Shown here: positions 44,101-51,469 of the stretch, one piece after another
Layout of the letters: each line of letters begins with the position of its first letter
How positions within the stretch are numbered: the first letter of the stretch is position 1
The notes under the pieces: generated by a model
What the model was told of the DNA's origin: nothing
Databases searched by the model: none
The model's input: the letters and a program-made list of their open reading frames with translations, nothing else
Position numbers and translations under genes: made by a program
Assembly: GCA_003602415.1 (NCBI GenBank)
Contig: QQSK01000003.1
Location: 201,469 to 265,468 of the forward strand
Reading direction: 5' to 3'
Length of the DNA stretch: 64,000 nt
Source of the DNA: Candidatus Poseidoniales archaeon
Lineage (GTDB): Archaea > Thermoplasmatota > Poseidoniia > Poseidoniales > Poseidoniaceae

Positions 44101-46849
44101 CATCATCAGGATTCATAGGATCCATTGTCCAATTGTTTGAACCTGTGAATGTAGAACCAATCCATCTACGATTCTCAATTTCCCAACCATCTGGCATACC
44201 ATCACCATCAGAATCTGGGTTTGTGGCATCTGTACCAGAATCAATTCCCAAAGAACTCAGGTAAGTAGCATTTGCAGCCTGACCTGCAGCATCATCACAT
44301 ACATGCTCATGGTCATACTGATTCGTGTAATGACACCACAAAGGTGTGAATTCATGGAAGAGACCGAAGTACTCAGCACCATCACCAACGCCATCATTAT
44401 CAGAATCAACAGAACGTGGGTCCGTAGCATTGTATCCATTAGCAGTTCGAGCAGTATATCTGAATTCGTCAAGGTTTCTCCATAGCCTTTCATTGATAGG
44501 GTCTGAGTCTAAGTTAACGCCATCTCCATCAGCATCCAGTAAAGCATCCCATGGGTCTGTTGGGTCTAGGCCATATCGAACTTCCCAACCATCGAGCATT
44601 CCATCGGAATCTGAATCATTTGCCATAGGATCCATCAACTCCAAATTGGAATACATACCAGGGCCAATGCCCAAAAATATAGTTTCAATTCCTGAAACAT
44701 CATGCACTGCAATAGCAGAAATCATTCCTGGAACCCATTCTTGATTTGTCATCCCATACACTGCTGAATATCCACCGTTGAGAGACCACATACCCCATGC
44801 TGAGCCGATAATAATTTCATTTCCTGTTGAATGAATGGAGTGTATTTCATTAGCTGAACTAACCGTTACTCCATCAACTCCTTGATGCTCATAATCTCCT
44901 CCATGGATAAGTAGGCCAGTCAACAAATCTAGTCTGTGTAAGCCTGAAGGTGTTCCAATCCACAACACCTGTGATTGCCCTCCATCTGGGCCATCTGCTT
45001 CAAGAGCATTGACCGTTGCAGGATTATCTCCGCCTTGTGCCCCAATCGCTCTCAAATCATCAATGTTAGATGCGATTGAAGTTGGTTCGAGAGAATAATA
45101 AAATTTCCAATTTGGAGTTGCAGCATCTCTTGCTGTTGCTGTTTCTACTGAAAATAGTCCAACATCTGTACCCACAAATAGTGTTAGAGAACCAGAAGAC
45201 ACATCTGCATGTACTATTGATGTGGCAGTGGCATTACCTAAAGTCATAGAATCTGAAATTCCACTACCAACACTAAATTCTGTTATTGAGAACTCATTGA
45301 TTTGGAAAACTGAACCGAATCCAGCAAACCCTAATGCGATTACATAATCATCGCCACCATCAGTAATCAGCTGAGCGCCTGCAGTGTACCTGCCAGGGAA
45401 ATACGTCCAAGCAGATATGTCGTCGATTACGCCTGAATCTCTACCTGCTATCCAAACTCCATTTTCAGTAACCATGACTACATGGTTTTCGAGTAATATC
45501 ATGTCATGTAAGTCATGACCTTGAGGTAAATGATGGTCTGAACTGGTGGAATCTTCGAAATCAATAACTGTAATTCCCAACTTTGTGCCCACCCATAGAT
45601 GTGCATCATCGTCTTGCATTGAACGGATATCATGATGAATTATCGATACTTCATCACCAGTAACTTCCGGCGTCAGCAGATATTCGGCGTAAGTTCCTTC
45701 ACTCTCACCCAAACTTACAGACCTCATTCCCGATTTGACGGTATTATCATCATCAAGATGCACGAAATATTCCTCTAAAGTGGAAAGTTGTTCCCCAACT
45801 ACTAATGCTTCTTGAGAACGTGCGGCATCAGCACTAATTATTCCGTCTCTGTTAGAATCCCAACCATCATTATCCAAATCAATCAGTGCGTTGGAACGAT
45901 TCAGAGGGTCCAATCCAAAGTGGATTTCCCAACCGTCACTTATTCCGTCTCCATTGGATGGGAATAATCTACGATGCTTAACCCCATCATAGTTGAATCT
46001 GTCACTGTCCTCTGAAATTGGATTAGTACCTAACCACACATATTCGTCGATGGTATTTTCAGTTCCGTTTCTTGCACAAGCAGAAAGGATGTTTTCAAAA
46101 ACAGTATAATTGGAATTTTCACTGATGAATGGCCAGTCATAAAGAACTGATGAACCAGGATTAGGTGAATAACACCTCAAACCATCTAACTCATTTGTCC
46201 AGTTTGAAGGTGCGCCGTAATTGTATTCTTCGGGTGAAGTCAACAATTCGTTAACAGTCATGAAACCATTTCTGTCCACATCGAAACCATCTTCATCGGG
46301 ATCGTAATCTGCATCGCTAGCATTGAGAGGGTCGAAATACTCACACTCAAACCGCTTCTCTTCGTTATCAAATCCACCCAATTTTTCGCACATGTGAGCT
46401 TCGAAACCATCGGGCATTCCATCTCCATCTGTATCAGCAACACGAGGGTCGAGATACCAACGTTCTCCAGATTCATTGATTACTCCGGTCAAACCTCTGG
46501 TAAAACTAGGTTCAACACATTCGGCAGGATATGGCCAACAATATTCTTCAGTTGCATTCAAACCATCAATATCGATGTCAATAAGAGCATCTGAGGCATT
46601 ATCTCGGTCCATTCCCTTCATGATAACCGCACGATTATCGGGAGAGGAGAAGTTTATCCATTCACTGAACAAATTTTCATGGACGTCGGGAATTTTGTCG
46701 CCATCTGAATCAGTAGCAGGAGGGCGTTCTCCTTCGGTAAGATTTGGGTTAGTAGTTGCAACATTGGAGATTGCGGGCAACTGCGAAACGAAAAATAGAC
46801 CTGAAACCACTAGAATTGTCATCAAAAGCGTTGACTGTGAGCGTCGCAT
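41171..46849 (-). CDS. Giant secreted protein with calcium-type DxDxDG repeats
   Basis: A protein of about 1892 residues with signal peptide MRRSQSTLLMTILVVSGLFF. More than a dozen acidic repeats such as DSDGDGMPDGWE and DADGDGVN, spread along the chain, match thrombospondin type 3-like calcium loops, each often followed by a large aromatic module with N(P/D)xx turns. Residues around 410-740 hold repeats like a beta-propeller (LWVGTKLGITVID, ILWIGTPSGLHRLD) of the Reg_prop kind. There is no C-terminal membrane helix, so it may be released or held by other means. The GGTGAT site at 46853-46858 sets the start at 46849. Calcium-dependent adhesion or binding is likely by family analogy. Confidence 0.85.
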   Translation of the reverse strand: MRRSQSTLLMTILVVSGLFFVSQLPAISNVATTNPNLTEGERPPATDSDGDKIPDVHENLFSEWINFSSPDNRAVIMKGMDRDNASDALIDIDIDGLNATEEYCWPYPAECVEPSFTRGLTGVINESGERWYLDPRVADTDGDGMPDGFEAHMCEKLGGFDNEEKRFECEYFDPLNASDADYDPDEDGFDVDRNGFMTVNELLTSPEEYNYGAPSNWTNELDGLRCYSPNPGSSVLYDWPFISENSNYTVFENILSACARNGTENTIDEYVWLGTNPISEDSDRFNYDGVKHRRLFPSNGDGISDGWEIHFGLDPLNRSNALIDLDNDGWDSNRDGIISADAARSQEALVVGEQLSTLEEYFVHLDDDNTVKSGMRSVSLGESEGTYAEYLLTPEVTGDEVSIIHHDIRSMQDDDAHLWVGTKLGITVIDFEDSTSSDHHLPQGHDLHDMILLENHVVMVTENGVWIAGRDSGVIDDISAWTYFPGRYTAGAQLITDGGDDYVIALGFAGFGSVFQINEFSITEFSVGSGISDSMTLGNATATSIVHADVSSGSLTLFVGTDVGLFSVETATARDAATPNWKFYYSLEPTSIASNIDDLRAIGAQGGDNPATVNALEADGPDGGQSQVLWIGTPSGLHRLDLLTGLLIHGGDYEHQGVDGVTVSSANEIHSIHSTGNEIIIGSAWGMWSLNGGYSAVYGMTNQEWVPGMISAIAVHDVSGIETIFLGIGPGMYSNLELMDPMANDSDSDGMLDGWEVRYGLDPTDPWDALLDADGDGVNLDSDPINERLWRNLDEFRYTARTANGYNATDPRSVDSDNDGVGDGAEYFGLFHEFTPLWCHYTNQYDHEHVCDDAAGQAANATYLSSLGIDSGTDATNPDSDGDGMPDGWEIENRRWIGSTFTGSNNWTMDPMNPDDANWDADGDGLTNLCEYQWTLIKAAGIAGDLLESHLESESEAAKWADSDPNNVDSDGDGLPDGWEARGACTWDVSRVGINPLNGSDAFQNPDGDGYDINHNGVIEDNEALVNWLEYHIRDDLFDGNMTLDGEMIPNNFSTDLFRNISDWADPESTFGDGVATGDPTDSDSDSDGMPDGWEIWYARWHLLDAEWSLDPLDSTDRWDDSDDDGMSNWEEYNSIDPSLSETNSNRTSPQWYVTTVGSGFTLQQWSGITNTESFGSFVGQDLINVSGWTTDPTNPDTDGDGFLDGLELMFTAWNDTAQTWTLNPLVPGDGSFDADNDALTDAQEFSLVTTNPENGEQHPLDAPLMHIDGDLNDPTQKAQRVYTIILDKGQRGKRHLDQFQEWQSTGIANTFISTLMGITDPTISDTDDDGMIDGFEYWFTSWDLENNRWSMNPLIDSDQWLDSDMDSVDCDRDGNISLDEQFTNKREYESRVYGKYSERLSTGSGLIGFGDDAVDAYVEEGSTEAEARRAIFNTFSGKDATSTARMNMINMEDPNTFNRTLFGISDPTNTDSDLDGIDDGWEFCYAVYGMPDPTTQNHWATNPVNPFDVNYDPDSDGWYGRTSFDVPAVQGTWENRQFTPSGDVIQSGIGDLPFTNYMEYLNGTRPDANDSDGDAITFNTVVNAGVVISHDRDWNLSDGREVFKYGINPMDNDTDGDMLPDWYEYEKGWNESNDNYSSRLNIEVQWIDPATGGSCTSSTASCRPLSQNSGNLSRPNLGWAWASFNPANPLDANEDPDQDGNWDCSGATCEYTAYTNFMEFYAIANPNLDSPDSVRLSGETWDGSPITEWWQFRAFTLGLGEVTEDSTNYLGMNKKNLDDESYVLIINDMDTDFLVLDSGDDIVMCSGDLTDDWDLYYVGNTNRAPAVDLGEHEYGWYLLDLDDDHIAEGSDPLNWDTDGDWLVDWFEVKDDEEDGLRGDSSPIRYDSRNTA

Positions 46850-46859
46850 CGGTATCACC

Positions 46860-46881
46860 ATTGGGCGCGGTAGCACCCAAT
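46860..46881 (-). promoter_or_regulatory. 5' leader hairpin abutting the ribosome site
   Basis: The inverted repeat ATTGGG-(C)-GC-GGTA-GC-(A)-CCCAAT forms an eight-pair stem with one mismatch and a four-base loop. On the minus strand it ends one base before the GGTGAT ribosome site of the 1892-residue gene. The neighbouring giant gene also has a hairpin at its ribosome site. Confidence 0.4.
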
Positions 46882-46937
46882 CAGACTCAAACCATTGAAC
46901 CAGCCTTAATAGAGTGATGGAGCATTGTTCAGACTCA

Positions 46938-46954
46938 GATTACCTACGGTAATC
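46938..46954. promoter_or_regulatory. Perfect palindrome GATTACC-TAC-GGTAATC
   Basis: A 17-base perfect inverted repeat located in the 190-base space between the giant gene (minus) and the metallo-hydrolase gene (plus). Its symmetry and position between divergent starts fit an operator for a dimeric regulator. A hairpin in a leader is the alternative. No second copy was seen in the window. Confidence 0.4.
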
Positions 46955-47039
46955 CTGAATTGTTGCAAAAAACGGTCTCGAAACCATCAATTTTAGGGGT
47001 GAGTTCAAGGGCTCAACGCGATGCCCTCCCTAAGTTCGC

Positions 47040-47858
47040 ATGTCTCTAGCTTTCACGCATCTCGGAACCGGAAGTCGCGGGAATGCGACATTGGTTGAGA
47101 GCGGAGATGCAAAGGTTTTGATCGACCAAGGATTCAGTGGTAAACAACTGGAGAAAAGATTGGCAAGGATGGAGATACTGCCAACAGAAATAGACGCAAT
47201 TGTTCTCACACATCACCACGGAGACCATGGAGGTGGTGCATCGATTGCCCAACGGAGATGGAACATCCCGATTTACTGCAATGACAGAACTGCAACTGCA
47301 CTCAATCTCGATTTGCGTGGAGTTCATTTGTTTGAAAGTCTGGATGCTCTGAATTTCGCAGATGATTTGGCATTACTCCCAGTGCCAGTGCCGCATAGCG
47401 GAGCTGATAATGTTGCATTTATTGCTAGCCACAAAGGGGAGAGAGGTGCTGTCATTACAGACCTGGGTTCATGGACTGATGAATTGGTAAATCACGTTGC
47501 AGGATGTCAACATATTTCCATAGAAGCGAACTATGATCACAACCGCTTGTGGAATGGACCTTACCCGATGAAATTGAAAGATAGAATTGCAGGACGTGGG
47601 GGTCACTTATCCAATGACCAAACAGGACAATTTCTTTCCCAAGTTATCGACAAAAATACAAGATCGGTAGTTCTAACTCATTTATCTGAAAAGAACAATG
47701 CACCACATATTGCTGAATCTACAGTCCTGTATCATGTTGATGAGGTGTTTGAAGGAGATATTCGAATCTCACTTCAGGATGGCCCTGAATTCACCCACCA
47801 CATAGGTCAGAGCGAATCTGAACGAGTGGCGAGTGAAGGAATTACCCTGCGAGGATGA
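47040..47858 (+). CDS. Metallo-beta-lactamase-fold hydrolase, YycJ/WalJ-like
   Basis: A 272-residue hydrolase. The start (THLGTGSRGNATLVESGDAK) and LIDQGFSGKQLEKRL are typical of the YycJ/WalJ branch, and the zinc motif THHHGDHGGG is near residues 58-67. The middle shows a PHSGADNVAF ligand region, TDLGSW and ANYDHNRLW, and the segment GRGGHLSND is also family-like. WalJ-type enzymes have been linked to DNA end processing and cell wall control in bacteria; the archaeal role is unknown. The start is the ATG at 47040. Its TGA stop forms part of an 18-base palindrome that separates it from the pilin operon. Confidence 0.88.
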   Translation: MSLAFTHLGTGSRGNATLVESGDAKVLIDQGFSGKQLEKRLARMEILPTEIDAIVLTHHHGDHGGGASIAQRRWNIPIYCNDRTATALNLDLRGVHLFESLDALNFADDLALLPVPVPHSGADNVAFIASHKGERGAVITDLGSWTDELVNHVAGCQHISIEANYDHNRLWNGPYPMKLKDRIAGRGGHLSNDQTGQFLSQVIDKNTRSVVLTHLSEKNNAPHIAESTVLYHVDEVFEGDIRISLQDGPEFTHHIGQSESERVASEGITLRG

Positions 47859-47873
47859 GCCCTTTAGGGCTCA
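47856..47873 (+). terminator. Hairpin TGAGCCC-TTTA-GGGCTCA containing a stop codon
   Basis: The 18 bases are identical to those at 22108-22125 and begin with the TGA of the metallo-hydrolase gene. It lies 44 bases before the first pilin-like gene, so it could separate the two transcripts. Confidence 0.6.
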
Positions 47874-47916
47874 CACTTGGTGAAACCATAAGAGGGGAGT
47901 TACCTCTGCCAGATTG

Positions 47917-48957
47917 ATGAGGTCTGACCGCAAGCCGAATGAAGACCTCGCCGTCAGCGAAGTCATCGGCGTAGTAATGCTTCTAGCCATGGTCATTACG
48001 ATGATGGGTGGAGTGTTTCTGTTCCTGACACCTTATGTCAATGATTTCCAGGATAATACAGCATGGTCGAATGCTAACGGAATTGCTGAAAGGTTGGACG
48101 GCCGAATAGATGTTGTAGCAGGTGCAAGTGCAGATACGGGGATACGCACCACTGTTTCGACAATTACAAGTTCTGTATCCCCTCTAGCAAACACGGAAGT
48201 TTGGACTGTTTCCGCAGATTTAACTGCGCTTGATACCGTGACTGTAACATATCTAAACCAGACTTCATTCAGTATTTTTTCACTAAATGAAACGGCTACA
48301 AGCATCAGTATCTGGACCCAAAGTGGGGAACAAAGTTTCAATTTTGACGCCACAAATGAAGAAGTGATAATCGATCACGAACTCAATACTGCAAGCCTAT
48401 ACATTGTGACCGTATTCAATGAGGACCTAGAAAAAATCCATAGGCATGCTAAAGTTTCAATTTCTGGACTACTAATCAAAACCAAAGTACAAACTGGAGA
48501 GCACTCAATTGCATTGGTCAACGATGCACGTTATGACAAGTTCTCAGATTCAACATGGGACATATCTACCTCTCCAGATATGAATATTGAAGAATTGTTT
48601 GATGGTACAATGCGAGCAAGTTTGTCACTTAGAACTATCAATACGGTTGGAGCCATACCTGATGGAAGAAACGCTGTTTTTGACATTAGTTCTGCAGGAC
48701 CAGTCAGCTTGTTTAGTGGGGATGCATGGAATTTTAGATTCACTTATGATTCATCATTGGGGCCAACAATCACGCCTCAGATGAATGAAGGTTGGTTAAC
48801 TGATTACACACTACATCGTGCTTCGGATACTCTGGACCAGCATCGTGGAATTAGCCCTTGGCTAAGAACCAGTGGAGCAGATGGAATGACAATCGACAAG
48901 GGTTACTCTATGATTGACCTTGAAGTCGATCTTCAAATTGTGGAGGTCAGTAAATGA
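47917..48957 (+). CDS. Type IV pilin-like protein 1 (archaeal pilin N-terminus)
   Basis: A 346-residue protein. The N-terminus has a short charged leader (MRSDRKPNEDLA) followed by VSEVIGVVMLLAMVITMMGG, the hallmark of archaeal type IV pilins cleaved by a PibD/EppA-like prepilin peptidase near LA-VSE. The rest is a beta-rich head of about 300 residues. Pilins of this kind assemble surface filaments for adhesion. The start is the ATG at 47917, since the TTG before it adds one residue. Its last codons overlap the next gene by 4 bases (ATGA). Confidence 0.85.
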   Translation: MRSDRKPNEDLAVSEVIGVVMLLAMVITMMGGVFLFLTPYVNDFQDNTAWSNANGIAERLDGRIDVVAGASADTGIRTTVSTITSSVSPLANTEVWTVSADLTALDTVTVTYLNQTSFSIFSLNETATSISIWTQSGEQSFNFDATNEEVIIDHELNTASLYIVTVFNEDLEKIHRHAKVSISGLLIKTKVQTGEHSIALVNDARYDKFSDSTWDISTSPDMNIEELFDGTMRASLSLRTINTVGAIPDGRNAVFDISSAGPVSLFSGDAWNFRFTYDSSLGPTITPQMNEGWLTDYTLHRASDTLDQHRGISPWLRTSGADGMTIDKGYSMIDLEVDLQIVEVSK

Positions 48958-51002
48958 TTCCTGGAGATTTCCGTAGAGACGAGGAGGCTGTCAGTGCGGC
49001 AGTTGCAACCGTTTTGTTATTTGGTGGAGTCATTACAATCATCGGAATTATGCTTCTATCTATGATGCCAGTTATTCAAGAACTGGAGGGCTCATTGAAG
49101 AGAAATGACATGCAAGCACAGATGGAAATAATGGGGCATGAAATCACCATGCTCTCTGAATCAGGAGTTCCAGGAGATTCGTCCGAGGTCGAACTCATTC
49201 CAGTAGATGGTGAATTGCGATGGGATAGATTACGAGGGGGAATGTGGTATTCTGCTTCTTGGTATGAGGATGATACATTCAGAATCCGAGGAGCATTAGA
49301 CTTGGATCGAAATATCGATATTCGTCATGCTGAAAGTAATGTACAAGCTGTATGCTATGAAGACATGCGATTAGGTCCAGATAGGCCATTCATATTCACT
49401 CCTAGTAGCCAAGCAGATTCCGTCTTAGTTACTCCAAAACATGGACTTACTATTCCGTTGGGACCTGTAATGATTGAACAAGCAGGTGAAGATTATTCTC
49501 TCTCGATAGGAGAAGTGATTCGATTAGATTCTGATTCACAAATAAAGTCTAGTCACGACCTGACAGGAATACAAACCAAAGGTGATTCTGGTTCGATAAT
49601 TGCGCCACCAACAAAGACCAACCCTGCAACTGGACAAGGTCAGCATTGGGCAATTCCACTTCCAGCTGGAGAAAATCATATCGAAGTTTTCGCTGATGAT
49701 GACCTGTTAGTTCAATGGGAAATTGGAACTGAGTCAGGTGATGAAGCCGTAGTCCAATCATCTGCAGTAAGGCTTGCAAATTCATGGAAGAAAACCATCA
49801 ATCTGACCCAAGATAGTTTGTTAGAAGTCATAACAGATGTGGACGCACATCTTTTGATAAACACAAACGGCCAAGGTAAGGTTTCATTATTGGGTAATGA
49901 AGGAAGTTATCTCTCTAAATATTTCATCGCCCCACATAGTGAAGGCAATCTTACTATTTCTAATCCAAACGAAAATGCTGCTACAATAACATGGAGAAAT
50001 GGAGGAGTATCGGTTCCAGCAAATCAAGTGTTATCTGTACCATGGCCTCCTACGAATATGGAAAGTGCAGCGAACATTGAGAGTAGTGAAAATGTATTGC
50101 TTCAATGGGAAACCGGAGATAATGGAATGGTAATGATTCCAGCAATAGATACTGGGCAAAGCACTGGATTGGAATTCATAGAAGATAATTCAGATGAAAT
50201 AATTAATTTCACCTCAGAGTTCGAAGATTATTCTACAAAATTAGGAGTTAGTGGAAATACTGGTAGCCTGAATTTTGAAGATGATGGAGCCATGAGATGT
50301 ATTACAATCAATCAAACCGCTTCAGGTTGGATTTCTACTACTTTACCATGGAAATCGATGACTGGCTTGCCAGAGGGTCAAATAATCACATCGTGGAGAG
50401 ATGGCGATCATCCTGCAAGTATCGAAATCAGATTGATTGGAGTTGAAGGAGAGGCCACGCATGCAAACCTTGCAACAGCATGGGCATTCCACATCTCAAG
50501 ACTGACTTACGAATTTGACACATCGATAACGGGATTAGAAGTTGCATGGAGTGCAGGTGCAATAGTAACTAACCATCCTGAATTGAACCCTGTAATTCTC
50601 GAAGGTCCAACAGATAGACAAGGACCTGGGCCAAGATTCAGTGCTACTGTTCCATCATTGCATCCAACTAAAACATCGGTCACAGGTTCGGGAACAATGA
50701 ATCTTGATATTGAATTGACGATGCGTGAAAGTCTCGCATCAACAACCGCTTACGATGTTCGCAGAGGATGGGTTGGCCCATACGGAGATGCTATTGCATC
50801 TTGGTCAAGCACTGATTTAGAGAATTCCGAAGACTGGATAGTAAACCCTGCAAATCTTGACATGTTGAAGGACTATGTTGGTTGGGTCCCAATCCCATCT
50901 CATGGTCCAAGTGAAGCAGTGTGGCATACCGGTGGCCAACCGATTCAATTTAATTTACAGATTAGTAGTCTAGATGTTCACTTATCGGAGGTGTCATCAT
51001 GA
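48954..51002 (+). CDS. Very large pilin-like protein 2
   Basis: A 682-residue protein with the same plan: charged leader (GDFRRDEEA), then VSAAVATVLLFGGVITIIGIMLL and a long outer part with beta-rich modules and many NxS/T sites. Cleavage is expected near EA-VSA. Ordinary archaeal pilins have roughly 120-350 residues, so this is exceptionally large and could be a filament tip or adhesin. The ATGA overlap with pilin 1 and the GGAGG site 7-11 bases before the start support translation coupling. Confidence 0.82.
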   Translation: MIPGDFRRDEEAVSAAVATVLLFGGVITIIGIMLLSMMPVIQELEGSLKRNDMQAQMEIMGHEITMLSESGVPGDSSEVELIPVDGELRWDRLRGGMWYSASWYEDDTFRIRGALDLDRNIDIRHAESNVQAVCYEDMRLGPDRPFIFTPSSQADSVLVTPKHGLTIPLGPVMIEQAGEDYSLSIGEVIRLDSDSQIKSSHDLTGIQTKGDSGSIIAPPTKTNPATGQGQHWAIPLPAGENHIEVFADDDLLVQWEIGTESGDEAVVQSSAVRLANSWKKTINLTQDSLLEVITDVDAHLLINTNGQGKVSLLGNEGSYLSKYFIAPHSEGNLTISNPNENAATITWRNGGVSVPANQVLSVPWPPTNMESAANIESSENVLLQWETGDNGMVMIPAIDTGQSTGLEFIEDNSDEIINFTSEFEDYSTKLGVSGNTGSLNFEDDGAMRCITINQTASGWISTTLPWKSMTGLPEGQIITSWRDGDHPASIEIRLIGVEGEATHANLATAWAFHISRLTYEFDTSITGLEVAWSAGAIVTNHPELNPVILEGPTDRQGPGPRFSATVPSLHPTKTSVTGSGTMNLDIELTMRESLASTTAYDVRRGWVGPYGDAIASWSSTDLENSEDWIVNPANLDMLKDYVGWVPIPSHGPSEAVWHTGGQPIQFNLQISSLDVHLSEVSS

Positions 51003-51469
51003 ATGGTAAACTAAAGCGTGATGAGTCTGCAGCAAGTACAGAATTGGGATACATTTTCACATTCCTTCTTGGTGTTCTATTCCTCTCGATGTTCAGCGTT
51101 TGGGCATTTGGATTGGAAACATCAACCCGTGAAAATTGGAATACTACTGCAGTTGATGTGAATATGGCTGACATCGCTGCTGCTGTTGAGCGAGCTGATT
51201 TAGCCAGCCGTGAAGATAGTAGTATCAGGTATGCAGAAGTGGTCGAATGGAGATTGACTGAAGCTGATGAATCACAATTCGTCCTTACTTTGGATGACCA
51301 AGGCATACATCTTGATCATCCCGAAAATGAATTGGACAGAGATGTTTCTATTTCTGCAACTGGTTCTGGTACATATGATGGAAGAATAACACTATCCGGC
51401 ATTACAGAGATTTGGGTTGTATACGATGACGGAGTAACTTATCTGTCAAATAAGAGACCTGATTTCTAA
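50999..51469 (+). CDS. Minor pilin-like protein 3
   Basis: A 156-residue protein that begins NGKLKRDESA and continues ASTELGYIFTFLLGVLFLSM, a pilin-type N-terminal helix with the Glu at position 5 after the expected cleavage (SA-AST E), as in many type IV pilins. The remainder is a small beta-rich head. It overlaps pilin 2 by the ATGA quartet; GGAGGTG lies 8 bases before the start. The stop codon TAA directly abuts the convergent regulator gene. Confidence 0.8.
   Translation: MNGKLKRDESAASTELGYIFTFLLGVLFLSMFSVWAFGLETSTRENWNTTAVDVNMADIAAAVERADLASREDSSIRYAEVVEWRLTEADESQFVLTLDDQGIHLDHPENELDRDVSISATGSGTYDGRITLSGITEIWVVYDDGVTYLSNKRPDF

Noticed and set aside
41171-46849. Tandem repeat or CRISPR-like periodicity
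   Set aside because: The periodicity comes from repeated acidic calcium-loop modules in protein; the DNA copies are diverged and lack equal spacers.
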